In this document: positions 11,518 through 23,369 of the stretch, in pieces
How the letters are laid out: each line of letters opens with the position of its first letter
Numbering within the stretch: position 1 is the first letter of the stretch
Assembly (NCBI RefSeq): GCF_032854445.1
Contig: NC_088299.1
Span: 12,643,608-12,707,607, forward strand
DNA length: 64,000 bases
Direction: 5' to 3'
From: Liolophura sinensis
Taxonomy: Eukaryota > Mollusca > Polyplacophora > Chitonida > Chitonidae
Translations under genes and position numbers: made by a program
The notes under the pieces: generated by a model
Databases searched by the model: none
Told to the model about the DNA's origin: nothing
Seen by the model: the letters and a program-made list of their open reading frames with translations, nothing else

Positions 11518-11638
11518 GTACGAATAAGAATTTCAGTCGTAGAAGAAAAAGATCTCGTGCACGATCCCAAACCGCTCAGATAATCTGTATAGATTTAAAG
11601 GAATGGATACATTTCGGCAAAACTACTCCCAAAGTCAG
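11518..11638 (+). CDS. Candidate internal exon, unknown protein (speculative)
   Basis: A pyrimidine-rich stretch ending in TTTCATCTAG is followed by a 121-bp stop-free segment ending at CAG|GTACAA, a plausible donor. The frame would encode a basic stretch (NFSRRRKRSRARSQ) and then IICIDLKEWIHFG. I do not recognise the family. Both splice signals are short and could occur by chance, and no partner exons were identified. Confidence 0.18.
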
Positions 11639-13503
11639 GTACAACATAAGCTTCATATCCGATGCATGCATTTTACTTTGTACATCTCTTATCACTGAGA
11701 TATTGTTAACCCATACGTGGCGTTAAGCCATAATCCTTTGCTCATTTCATTCTGGACGTACAACTGTATTGTATTAGACTGTATTATCTCTCTTGACGTA
11801 CCAAGAATCTTACATATTTATAAGTACAAATAGCGAAATATAAACAACATATTAAGTATTTGCAGTTAGGTAAAATTAGAGACACGTTAAATGAATGATT
11901 ATGGGTTAACACTACATTGACAGTATTTCGGTCATACCAGGTGATGGATACAATATAAGAACGAACAATAGTTTAAAGTAGAAGAACTAAAACCACCACG
12001 ATTGTAAAAAGCAACACTTGCCTTTGCTGAGTAAAACTTAAAAGAATGCAATATTTTTTATTTATTCGCCGTGATATAAATGAAAAGTAATACTGAGTGA
12101 AATATTAAACAGAAAATCAATAAATAAATGAATAAATTTATTTCCCAAAAGCAATGGTGGTTCTGAATTAAATGATGCACAGGTATCAATGAAGAATACT
12201 ATGATTCGCCTAATTTCGTGACGTAAAAAAATGGAAACTGTATTCGAAAACACTGTATTCTTGGCTGTTGGCCGGTGTGTTCGACGATATTTGTGGTTTT
12301 GTAGGTAGTATAACCGTCTAAATCATGCCAAAAAAAAACTCGTGCCAAGTTTCGCCTACGTGCCACTATATAAAATGCGTATGATAAACAATCGTTCAGC
12401 ATTACTAAATATTCTGTTTTCGATATGTCACACATCATGGTGTGTATATAAACACATCCATAAGCTCTTCACCAAAGTTGATCCGTTTTCATGTTCGTTT
12501 TATACGTTAAATTCTTCTGCGTAAATTTTCTATCCACTCGGGTTTTTATTTCAGTCTTTCTCCCGCGATGCATATTATAACAAACTGTTCGGAAACAATC
12601 TTTGACACTTCACTCCGGGTTTATAGTGGCAATAAATTTTTCTCGCCCAAACTCGAAACTCGATCGTGCCGGGTAAACGTGCTGCTGTATTTTTTTAAGG
12701 CAATGACGCGGATCGAAGGCCTTATGTCTAAGACAGTTATCTGGTTGACGATCTGTTTATAGTTCCAACACCAGCCTGTTTTATTAAGCGGGGAAAAGCT
12801 TCTATTTAAGCAATATTTATGCCATAAAGATGATATTGCTCGTACATGTCCACCCTTTGGAGAACATCTGTCACCGAGTTTGGCTTTATGGATTAAATAT
12901 GACAGCCCATGTAGCAAGAGCTCTATACCCAACATAAAACAGGAACCCAATGCTCCCAAACTGCATTGTATATCTTTGGGGATACAAATCAACACGTTTA
13001 TCAAAGACTCTCGTGATGTACTAGGGTAAACTTCGAAGAACATGGTACAACCCGACATGAATTAGTTGTAGCACGATGTTACAACAAGACATGGATCAGT
13101 GGCAAGATCAGTGGCTTACCCTGGATCAGGTTAAGTTGTTCCCAACTCCTCGCGTGCCCAGGTTAAGTCATACCCAACTTATAGTCAAGTCGCAGCCAAC
13201 TTCAGTCAAGCCCTTCCGAACGTCAAAACAATTAAATGGTACCTAGTGGTAATTTATTACACGTGTCTGTAGGCCTGTATTATTTGCATATTGCTTTATG
13301 TTATGATGAAGAATATTTCACTCATAGATTGGGTTATGACATTGCTATAATCGAAGAGGCGTGATTCTTCTTGTTATTTTAAAATCAGTTTGTATTAAAA
13401 GAAAATAACAGATTGGTTATAGTCACTCCATTCTGAAGCTGAGTATTTATTTTGTGTTATCAACTTCTCCTATAAAGGTAAACAATCAGCAAACTACGGA
13501 AAC

Positions 13504-13702
13504 TTCTGAAACTCACAGATTTTGTAGCAGATACTTTGAAGATATTCAAGCACATTATGTTCACCCCAGATTTGTTTTTCCCCATTGTACCGGAGCTGAA
13601 TTAGTTATCTTTTAGTATGTCTTTGTAATATAGGGTACACTCCGGTGTGACCGGCTCCTGCTACTACAATCAAGGATGTTTCTGAAACTCACAGATTTTG
13701 TA
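13504..13702 (+). repeat. Pair of 22-bp direct repeats about 175 bp apart
   Basis: TTCTGAAACTCACAGATTTT followed by GTA occurs at 13504-13526 and again at about 13680-13702. The surrounding sequence is not otherwise similar. Function unknown. Confidence 0.6.
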
Positions 13703-13892
13703 CTACGCATTTCCAAGATGAGAACAGCATCTTCAGTTTGCATCCCAAACGACTTTTTTCTGTGAGCTCTGACAGGTGCTGGACATCTGATTTATCATAT
13801 TTATTCCTGGGGTGCTCCGGATTTCAACCTCACAACCTTTCCCAGCTTGTCGAAATTGAGATTTTAAGATTTTAATTTATGTATGTATGCTT

Positions 13893-14058
13893 GGCATTAA
13901 CCATTTCTGTTTTCCTGCTCTAGTCCTGGGTGTTGAGCATCAAGGAAGGCAGCAACATGTACACCATTTTTGAAGTCTCTGGTATGACCTGAACCGGATT
14001 TGACCCCAGATCTCCCGACTTGGAGGCGGACGCTCTAAGCATTCGGCCACTTTGAGAT
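13893..14058 (-). mobile_element. SINE family B, partial copy
   Basis: The plus strand reads TTTCCTGCTCTAGTCCTGGG, AAGGCAGCAACATGTACACC, TGAAGTCTCTGGTATGACCT, then the inverted B box GGATTTGACCCC and the inverted head GGAGGCGGACGCTCTAAGCA with TTCGGCCACTTTGAGA. The head resembles a type-II (Ser/Leu-like) tRNA start (AGTGGCCGA on the minus strand). The 3' tail is truncated. Confidence 0.75.
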
Positions 14059-15410
14059 TTCAGTTCGTCTACTCATTAGAAAACCACTTGGTGCCTTCCG
14101 TTCTCATACAGAGAGTAAACACTTATCTTACAGTTACATTAAGTATGGCCTCATCTACGCAAATTGCCTTCACGCCTTGCCTCCCCGCTTGATGCCTTAG
14201 CGCTGATTAGCTTGTTCTTTGTAAATGGTTTTCATTGTTTCAAGTTAGCGCTCTTATACCCACCGTGTATGTGTGGATGTATCGTAGGAAGTCTCAAGCG
14301 ATGTAATTTTAATTCTTTGCTCATTGTAAGAATGAATAAATGCATGAATGGTTTATTGAGTTTTCCGCGACAATAGAATCTTAGAACCAGGAGACAGTTG
14401 TGAATAGCTTTCAACATAGGATTGGAAACATTATAAAAAACAGAAAAAAAACAAACGTGTTTCTTTAGATTTGAAAAAAGAAGACTGAAATGTTTGCTAT
14501 TCACAAAAGCCAGCCAAGTCGAGTTCTGAGAGCTTACACAAGACATCGCATAGTGAGAACATGGCTTTACCATACAGGAGAAGTTATTTCATGAAACCCA
14601 AATCTATCCACTGTAAGACAATTTATGTAGTTTTCAATTTAAATTGAAAATAAATATATATATATACACAATCCTCGAATCCACAGTTGAACAAACAGTG
14701 AAATAGAGAAATTCATTACAACGTTCTAAACCGCTTGACTTAATACACATCATTAACTGTTTTAAGTACTGGTTGGATAACCTCCCCTTCTCTGCTCGTG
14801 AATGCATTACATTTATACTGATGCCATTCATGAAATGTAGGTAATTTACAATTGGACGCGGGCTATTATATTTTTTCCACATCATCTGTGTCCCTTCATC
14901 CGGCATAAATATTGAGATCAACCGGCTGAGAAACCGACTTTTCGATTGACAAACTGGATGTGTGATCGATTATAAGTGGAATAGAGCGCTTAAAATGAAG
15001 TGGGTATCATGAGACAGACCACTGAAAACTGTTTCAATAAATATGTTTTTTTGTTCACTGAAATAGCTTTAAGGTCCATATTGACAATGGCACGTCTGTA
15101 ATCACACACAGACGACATTTTTGAAAACATTACAATAAAAAACTTTTGTCTGTGGGTAAAAATGCTGATCTTACACACTGGCTATATGTTCCATAAAGCC
15201 CACCATGGAATTCAAACATCTGAACTATCGTAAAAAAAAAAATCTGAAATAAAAAAACAAAAAAAATTGAACGTATTTTTTGCGCATCGTTTTCAGGTGT
15301 GGATCCGATCAACATTAATTCACTTTTTGTCTCCCATCGATTTACTCCTACAATAGGCAGGGCCATTCTTTGACTGCTCGCCTTAATTCCTAGCAGTCAG
15401 TTTGACATAC
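14059..15410. other. Non-coding stretch, nothing distinctive
   Basis: AT-rich sequence with a short TA run near 14655 and A-runs near 15230-15270. Open frames here (up to 113 codons) have no recognisable domains. Confidence 0.5.
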
Positions 15411-15666
15411 GTAAGATCAGGCAGACAGACTGGCTGGTGATATGACTATAATCTGCTGACGGTTTGCGTGTCTGATTAAGTGACTGGTTCTCCATGCGTC
15501 TCTCTGACACTATGTCCGAGATGCGATGCAAAGAAGACAGCTGATGATTACCACTGTCCTCGGTGAAAGGCTGCCGATGCATGGAACGATCGATTCCTTG
15601 TCTCAGATAACCGAGCACCGAGCGAACATTATCGCGGTAATAAATCGATTGAAAAGAAACTGGCAT
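15411..15666 (-). CDS. Candidate first coding exon, unknown protein
   Basis: On the minus strand an ATG at 15666 opens a frame (MPVSFQSIYYRDNV onward) that reaches the donor-like ATCTTAC|GTATGT at 15411/15410, giving 85 complete codons. Codon use looks mixed and protein-like, with little low-complexity sequence. Ser, Gln and Arg are frequent and there is no obvious signal peptide or membrane segment. No downstream exon was located and I do not recognise the family. It may be a chance open frame. Confidence 0.3.
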
Positions 15667-16200
15667 TTTCCAAAATAAGGCTATAACGGTTCACCAAGCA
15701 ACATGGAGATGTTTTTACCCTGGCGGTATTTTGGTGATTGATAATCTATCAGTCAGGATATAAAAGTGATAAGGTATGGGTGTGAGATGGGACGGGTCAA
15801 GGTGTCCTTCTGGTATAATGGAAGTTTAATGTCAGAACAGGCCAGAGATAGAACAACACGAAGGTGCTTTAGAATGGATATTTCAGGAGAAACGTCACTT
15901 TATGTAAAGTACAACACACAGTGACTGCTAAAAGATTTGCTGAAGGTTTTTCGTTTATTTACTCTACCCTTATATTATACATCAGAATACCATCGAACTT
16001 GCCCACTGTTTCTTTGGCTATTATACATAAGTTCACATCGCAAACACGCAATGGAAAGTTTGATTCTCTGAATATTTTTATATTGCAAGTGTTTTTATTC
16101 TTCAATGTATGCTCTCTTCCGGTAGAAATTTACCGCCCTATCCATAATGCAGATACGGGTCCACCAGTCGTTGCACTACTCGTTAAATGCTGAGCGCTAT

Positions 16201-16315
16201 GCGAGGAAGCTGCAAATTCCTCTTTTTAAGGTTTTAGGTGTGGCCTGACTCAGGATTGACCCTGGGTCTATCTCCCTGCGAAGTGAACGCTCTACCAGCT
16301 GAGCCATCGGGACCG
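16201..16315 (-). mobile_element. tRNA-derived SINE head (family B type)
   Basis: The minus strand begins CGGTCCCGATGGCTCAGCTG G, with an A-box-like TGGCTCAGCTGG (inverse of 16292-16306), continues GTAGAGCGTTCACTTCGC and has the B-box-like GGGTCAATCC (inverse of 16252-16264). It then ends with the AAAGAGGAATTTGCAGCTTC body shared with 57798-57955. It is a pol III type head, not a functional tRNA, because the cloverleaf stems do not close. Confidence 0.75.
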
Positions 16316-19300
16316 ATAATACCCTTTCGAACAACCGACCCCTGTTTTCTGCTGCGGTGAAGGAAATCGGAGTGCCTGAAAAAAAAGATACTTTACAGGC
16401 GCATCCAAACTAGCACGAGCTCAGGTGCATTTGAAGCAGGGGGCTATGGTCATTCACATCAAGTTCATGATGAGCTTTCCCATATGTGACACACGGGTTT
16501 TCACTCGCACAGTGAATCCATAGCGTATAGCATAATGGTTGAAGGCGAGTGTATAACATGCCCAAGAACTTTATCTAAGAACATGCACACCTAAACGTGT
16601 GTTAGAGCAATGTTGACCACGTATTTCCTCGACTTAAGCCAACGAGAGACATGAACGCTGGATTAGTGGGTGTGGGAAGTGCTGGTGGTGTACTTCAGTT
16701 AAATCCATCCTTGGTTCTGAGCGAAATGGCCACAGTGTCATTTTAAATTGTGAGTTTAAATTGCGTAGGGCATTTGGAGGTAAGTAAAGGTAAGTTTATC
16801 TTAGTGTCCATAGCCTTTTGGAGTTGGAGGCTCTGAGCACTTCGTTAACTAAGGTAAATTACTAAGTATTATCGCAAGTGTTTAGACCTTTAAACCCAAG
16901 CGCCCTAAGCCACTGGTGTGTAAACAAATTCGAATCCAAGAACAGGAACCTAAAGGTATATTGATTTATTGAACAAAGATACACTTGATGATGAATTTCA
17001 CCTGACGGTACGCAGACACATCTGCGGCAAAACAGGACTTTGTAGCGAGAAAGGAAAAGTTCACAGACATGTGGTCAGCAAAATGGTTACATCGACATTG
17101 GCAGTTTAAGAGGTTCTTACTTACTCTCCAAGCCCCGACCTCTCCACTCCCCACAGGCAATGGCAAGGACATCTAACATAGATGTATTTTTCGAATAAAT
17201 CTAATTCTTTCATGGCAGGACAATCCATCCACCTAAACGTACAAAAGCCACCACGAAGGAAATTGACTGCCGTTTGCTTTTCTTATATAAAAAGTTAAAC
17301 ACTTCCAATGTTAAGTAGTACAGGGTTACATTCATGACCGGGGGTTAACATTTGTTTATATTATGTTTCATATAGCACGGTAAGTAAAAATTATACTCGC
17401 TGAATGTGACTCAAGTATAAGAAGCCGGTTGTCTGTGACGTCGAATTGCGGGGGACACCATAAATCCAGAGGATTTGAAGTTAATATTTGGACATCCAAT
17501 AAACTCCGGTTCTCCACATGATTGTATGCGACCGTAACATATTAATATATCGATCGTTCGAATCATGGAAGAAGCTTTTTTTCATTAATTGTTGTAGTTA
17601 TCTTTGTTGTTAGCGGCTAGTGTTGGGTTGACTGTATACTTTATACTATCAAACGGTGAAACATCAAACAACGCCTGTGTTAGCTGACGAATCTAATTAA
17701 GTGACACAAAAGCTAACTGGTGAGGTCATGACTTCTCCCCTCTCCCCTTCCCGCCGTTCTCTGGTCATCCCACTAGAACCAGGTTATGATTTTCTTTTAA
17801 TCCGTATGGGGAGATCCCGTTAAAGTGCTTGACAAGTTGCGCTTGATCTCGTCCAGCTTGTTCAAACTGGACTCCCAGGAAGGCTGATATATCGATCCGT
17901 TATTCTTTTATTACTGAGTACAAATAGAATCCATTACTGGTGCATTTGTCATCAACAGATTCATGGACAATAAGGCGATGAAAATTGTGATGGCTGTACG
18001 GCTTACAAAGGTCTTAGATATCACTGAATTTTGGACATCTGTCAAATTCATCTGGTTTGTTTGTATAAAATGTGCAGCAGTCGTTCTCTACAAAAGCTGG
18101 TTGATCGCTCCATATAACGTATAGTCAAGTTTCTCATGCCATGGAAAGAACATGTTGGATTTGAGAAGGCGCTGTCCTTTTGAGATTGTCACGATTCCCA
18201 GTTGCTAATTCGCAGATCGAGATTGTAGCTTTCTTGGCGGCGTTTCTGTGACTTTGCGAGTCCACGAGGCACTTGTTGATGCTTATCTCAGACTGTAGAA
18301 AGACATATCAAATGAACGCCCCGGGACCTTACTTGTTAACGGGGACCATAATACCTGACTTTACGACAAATTGCCGTCATTGTTGTCTCAGATGTCTGCT
18401 ATGCTGTCAGCAATTTCGGATACGATCCTGCTTAACAAAAGTCTGAAGTTTATGGGAACTTTCAAGGTTCAATACCGTTTTCTTAACAACAAAGGATTTT
18501 CATCTTGATTTCGTTTTATTTGAAATTTGGTATTTGCGACTCAGCAATATCGTGGGAATCATACGTGGGAATGTTCATCAGTAACATACCAAAATGTCGA
18601 TGGTTTATCCCTAGCATTCCGGTGTCCTCGTATACACAAAACATTCTTGACCATCGCGTTAAACATAATAAATAAATGAATAAGATAAATGTAACGATGA
18701 TTCTTACCGTAACTTATATTTGAAAGCTTTTTCACACAAAAAAACCCGGAGAACATGAATCTGAGGTCAGATCCCTACGCATTATAATGAGAACAAAGCA
18801 TTTTGAGTAGTTCTACATCAGTGACATCTAAAATATTGCATATGAGTGCATTTTAATTTTTTTTATCAAATTCTGCTTAAAGTGAATACTGCAGTGGTAT
18901 TAATAAATCAAACCTGTTCCAAGATTTTAGAATGCTGTTACCATAAATGGTGATATTAAAGCAACCGTACATATACCGCATTGCTATTGGTTAATGTCTT
19001 AAGAAGTCATGATCTTTTAAAATTTGATAACCCCTTCAATGGTAATAAGAAAGCGTAAAGAAACGATTTTAAATCGCAAATTCACACACTGTCACTCTAA
19101 AGGTTTTGCATTGTTTCTGAGTAACATTACACGTTTGTTCACACCACCATCCCCGTCATTAAAGAAACGTTTCCTCTCACATAAAACAGTCATAAAAGTT
19201 TGAGAAGCGCAGTAAACGGCGTTCGGCAAGACTAGCAAGCGTAACCTGGTAGAGATAAGCGAAATGTTATGTTCGCGGTTTTAGTGTCAATGAATAAACA

Positions 19301-19974
19301 ACAGATTTTCTTTGGAGACAGGGTGTATTGCGCGTGTCCCTTCTGGACTGAGAATGCGTTGTGGTTAGGACAAAGGCCATAATGCATTATAACACTGGCA
19401 GCTGAATATAATGCTCAACGCGGCCCCTTTCGAACATGACTTTCCCACTAACGAGCGTTTTTGTGAATCCCACGAGGAACTGTATGTTTTCTCAATGTCT
19501 GAGTTCAGTTAGATCGCCTATACAGCTGTAGCCTGCACTCTGCATTAACAAAGCTATGGGCGGTTTCGGGTCTGTTGTACCGTTTACATTTAATACCTAT
19601 TTCGTTTCGCCTCGAGTCTCCATCCGCGAGTGGCGCTTCCAGAAGTAAATTCTACAAAACTAGTACATGCATATATTATTACCGTCATTTTTATACTCCT
19701 GCACGCTTCACTTCATTAACAACTGCCTTACGGTGAACGGATAAAGAAACGTCACGACGCACCGATCCAATGCTGATAAAAATTGCATCTTGTCCAGCCT
19801 CTTATACATTCATACATAAGGGATGCATTTTAAAACATCTATGCTTTCGCCATTTATGTGCATAGACCTACCGTTATGTTACAGTCTACAGAATTTTAAA
19901 ACGTGAATAAAGGTAAATTAAATTGTTATGTTATAAGACATACATAGAGAATCCTGAAAGAGGGAGCAACAGTG
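16316..19974. other. Non-coding stretch without supported features
   Basis: No gene, RNA gene or clear repeat. A minus-strand frame at 16966-17172 contains a CQCRCNHF string reminiscent of a GPS motif, but it lacks the rest of a GAIN/GPS domain. Confidence 0.5.
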
Positions 19975-20035
19975 TGATACTACTGTAGTAGCTGGCAAAT
20001 GGTTACACGTAACCGGTGAAATACGACCTCTTCTC
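19975..20035 (-). repeat. Dispersed repeat family C, fragment
   Basis: TAGCTGGCAAATGGTTACAC followed by GTAACCGGTGAAATACGACC is the inverse of the family-C 5' motif (CGGTTACGTGTGACCATTTG) seen at 43640-43740 and 60220-60600. Confidence 0.6.
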
Positions 20036-20614
20036 TATTTACGTCAGTCAAGGTTATGTTGTAACTGTTCATGTAGATGGACATATAGTAACAAATTACA
20101 CGCCCCCTAGCAACATGACTTTAGCAGAATAAGTAAAAAAAAATTGCAGTGACTGATCACTGATCTAGAATTACCTAAAACGCTGTGTTGTCACCACATT
20201 TAGTATACAATGCATGAGATATCATATTCAACTGGGTACCCACTTGACTACCACCGCATATCCTCTGTCAAACAATTCTGTATCCATCTTAGCTTTTAGA
20301 ACGGATTTTATTCAGAGCATAACGTGGTTAATTATTTAATTATGTTTCTTTTCATTGGGGAAGAGTGCAACAAAATACATTATAATAAATTCATCGCAAG
20401 ATGTAAAACGATGCAGGTACTGATTGAGAGGCGATGCCTATATTTCCCCTAATGGGGTTACATCTCAAGCATAACCGGTCGCCATGCTGTTGACCATGGC
20501 GAATTCGAAATCAAGCGCAAGAAGTCAGTCACAGCGAGGTTCTTCTGTACTTAAAGAAAGCCAAAAAAAAAAAGGAAGATCTTAACCGCCCACATTTAAA
20601 AATACTGACAGACC

Positions 20615-20685
20615 AAGATACAAGTTGACAAGAGACTACTGCATAGAGAGTAAAACTAGAGCAGTGATGATGGTGTGGCTTATAT
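20615..20685 (-). repeat. Dispersed repeat family C, fragment
   Basis: The inverse complement contains CATCACTGCTCTAGTTTTAC and TCTCTATGCAGTAGTC, matching the family-C core GCTGCTCTGGTTTTACTCTC followed by TATGCTGTACGTC. Confidence 0.6.
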
Positions 20686-21077
20686 AGGGCTAATTTAAGG
20701 GCGAACATGTATCCCAACATGCTCAGGACTTTGAACGTTCCCGTAAGATTCTTTAGGTCGTGTCTTATCTCACTTAACTCGGTGCTAAGGAGGGTGTATG
20801 CATCGTGTTGGGTTAGATCTCCACGTTATGTGAACAGTTGTAGCCGAAGCCTAACTGAGATGGACAACTTATTTACTAGCATGGTACACAATTTAAATGC
20901 TGATTTTCCTCGACAGCCTGGAATATTCATTGTGTCCTTCCAACACTCATTGAAAATTCTTGACGATTTCGTACTTAATATACTTTCTTAATCCTTCGGT
21001 AGTTTTTGTTTGCTAATTTGCTGCTATGTAAGCATTTGCATGAACTGTTAGAATAAGACCTTAACTTGACAGGAAGC

Positions 21078-21168
21078 CGTATTTCATCGGTTTTATGTGA
21101 ACATTTGCCATGAATATATCGGTGCTGCTCTGGTTTTACTTTCTATGCTGTACATCTTTAATTATATT
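21078..21168 (+). repeat. Dispersed repeat family C, copy
   Basis: Contains CATCGGTTTTATGTGAACAT, then the core GGTGCTGCTCTGGTTTTACT and TTCTATGCTGTACATC, followed by TTTAATTATATTT. This is the same order as the 60.2-kb copy but without tandem expansion. The hydrophobic open frame covering it reflects the repeat. Confidence 0.7.
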
Positions 21169-21351
21169 TAACATCGTTTTAGGAATTAACCTTGCGATTA
21201 TTGACCTGGAATTTTCCATACGAATGTCTGTTTCGACGCAAGTATGCTTGATAGAAAGACCACAACAGTTTGTATGCACCGATTTACTAGCTACATGGTT
21301 CGGCTGAAGCAATTAATACGGGGTTGGTTTAATCAGATTGTGTTACTGGAT

Positions 21352-21388
21352 AACGCCTGCAGGCATTGACCGGACGCCTGCAGGCGGC
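21352..21388 (+). repeat. Two copies of a perfect GCCTGCAGGC palindrome
   Basis: ACGCCTGCAGGC occurs twice within about 35 bp, separated by ATTGACCGG. Each copy contains a perfect 10-bp palindrome. Possibly a short tandem duplication. Confidence 0.6.
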
Positions 21389-22459
21389 ATGGTCATGACT
21401 TGATGAAGACATGGCCGATATGAATGCAATTACGGTCTTGTGCATGTATTGATGAGGGTATGAATATGATTTACCTTTTGAAGACAACTTTTGACTATAC
21501 CGTAACCAGTATGTTTCCTATCCTTACAAATATAGAGAGAGGGAGACACAGACTGTCTCGAATATCCTTCATAGCGACCTTGATACATAACCAGAGGGCT
21601 TAATTACTGAAGCCAGTCAGCTATGCTGCTAACATTATTGAACTAGCACACCATTTTCTTAACCCGGTAAGCGATCTGCTCCACTGCCAGACAGGGGTAG
21701 AGCAATACCATCGGCCGGTACATTATCCTATATGAACGATGCGGTCGCGGACGAGCAGAATTGGTCGATTGAACATCCAGATATTCCGCCTTCGATTAGC
21801 CTATTTCTCCTAACTGGTATACTGCTTGGTGTGTTACAGCGGGTGGGCGATCCTTTCGTCTACTGAACATACGTTCATTTAATATATAATTAACTATTGT
21901 TTGAAAGTGCAGTTTACGTCCAGTCTCCGCGGTGCCAGTATAATTGGATCTGCCATGAGCTACAGCTAATTTTTGACCACTTTCGCCCATGTCCATATAG
22001 ATCTACGGCGTATCCCTTTCTTATCCGATCCATGTTGGTTATAAATAATGAAGTGATATACGTACATGTAAACCACCTGTTCTGATGATCTGTTTAAGTG
22101 CAGTGAGTGCCATTCCTTGGCGCGTGTCTGGTATTTTTCCTAGACATCATTTAGATGTATACACTTTATCCCGTAAGCTTATTTTTAAGACACCTCCTTA
22201 GTTTGGTTTATAACATTGGCGTCCATTTTAACCTGCTGTTTGTAGTCTGTTTTCTTCGCTTGTGTTTTGACGTTCTCTATGGTTATATGCAGTTATAGGG
22301 TTTCTGCTTATAGGCCCGGTAGAGTTTTCGTCATCACACGATAGAAACTACCAGGCAGTAGTGAGTGTGACAGACGCCACCTTCTAAAATTCAAACCATA
22401 AAAAGGAACAGAAAAACCCCTTTTCATCATGTTCTTATTTTCAAAAAGTGCCAACCAAC

Positions 22460-22575
22460 AACTTGCGCGTGGTCGTGAGTTTTGCCCAGTTTTCTCTCAT
22501 CATAACTCCAGCCACCGTCGTGAAAGTGAAATATTCTTGAGTGCAGCGAAAAACAAGAATCAAAGAAATAAATAT
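22460..22575 (+). mobile_element. SINE family A, 5'-truncated and diverged
   Basis: GCGTGGTCGTGAGTTTTGCC, CATCATAACTCCAGCCACCG, TCGTGAAAGTGAAATATTCT and TGAGTGCAGCG, with the tail ATCAAAGAAATAAATATTT, match the family-A body and 3' end with many substitutions. Confidence 0.75.
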
Positions 22576-23087
22576 TTAAAAAATATGCACCTGGGAAGAT
22601 AATAATTTTCCACAAATATGGTATGTTTGGTAAGGTCAACACACAGCGTCCCATCCCTTGCCATATCACCGCAATATGGAGTTTATCTCTGGTTTTTATC
22701 TCTCAAACAATTTTAAAATTATGGTGGTTGTCAAAAATTTTGAATGAGCCATACTGAGGCAAGGAAATAAACTTTAATTGTTCTTTGGCTACAAAACATC
22801 GCCAATCAGTCTTCAGATCAGAAAGTTTTTCGTTTTGCTAATTAAATGGCTTAAGATATTTAGCCTTAATAATTAAATGACGTAATGGTGACGTGATGTA
22901 AACATTATAGTTTAGCGCACATAATATTATCATTCGACCTGTTTTTATAGAAAATGTAATTTTTTAATTTTTTTTTTCAGTTTTAAGTCACCTTCGTAGA
23001 TATGGCTAAATTCACTGTCTACAACAAACGCCAAATTTATAGGAAATGTCCAATCCTAAATCTCAGAACGGAATGATTTTATTTTAT

Positions 23088-23356
23088 TTATTTATTTATT
23101 TATTTGATTGGTGTTTTACGCCGTACTCAAGAATATTTCACTCATACGACGGCGACCAGCATTATGGTGGTTGGAAACCGGGCAGAGCCCAGAGGAAACC
23201 CACGGCCATCTGCAGGTTACTGGAGGACCTTCCCACCTACGGCCGCAGAGGAAGCCAGCATGAGCTGGACTTGAACTCACAGCGATCGTATTGGTGAGAG
23301 ACTCCTGGGTCATCACGCTGCGCTAGCGCGCTAACAAACTGAGTCACGGAGGTCCC
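23088..23356 (-). mobile_element. SINE family A, full length with target-site duplication
   Basis: Read on the minus strand, the element starts with a tRNA-like head: GGGACCTCCGTGACTCAGTT T (A-box-like TGACTCAGTTTG), then TTAGCGCGCTAGCGC and the B-box-like GAGTTCAAGTCC. A conserved body follows (CTGGCTTCCTC, GGCCGTAGGTGGGAAGG, the CC-rich domain and CATAATGCTGG). It ends with GAAATATTCTTGAGTACGGC, GTAAAACACCAATC and an (AAATA)n-like tail. A perfect 13-bp direct repeat, GATTTTATTTTAT, flanks it at 23075-23087 and 23357-23369, the hallmark of LINE-assisted retroposition. This is the reference copy for the other family-A fragments in the window. Confidence 0.95.
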
Positions 23357-23369
23357 GATTTTATTTTAT

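Larger units (their letters stand above)
8525..13892. other. Largely featureless non-coding DNA
   Basis: No supported gene apart from one weak candidate exon (11518-11638) and a short 21-bp array (9525-9618), both listed separately. Other open frames are short, lack domains and have no good splice context. No RNA gene was recognised. Confidence 0.5.

Noticed and set aside
13085-13210. Possible tandem array around GGTTAAGTTGTTCCCAACT
   Set aside because: The motifs (AAGTTG, CCCAACT) recur irregularly without a definable unit.
16966-17172. CQCRCNHF string suggesting a GPS motif of an adhesion GPCR
   Set aside because: The Trp and first Cys are not at GPS spacing, nothing resembling a GAIN domain or membrane segments lies nearby, and the frame stops soon after.
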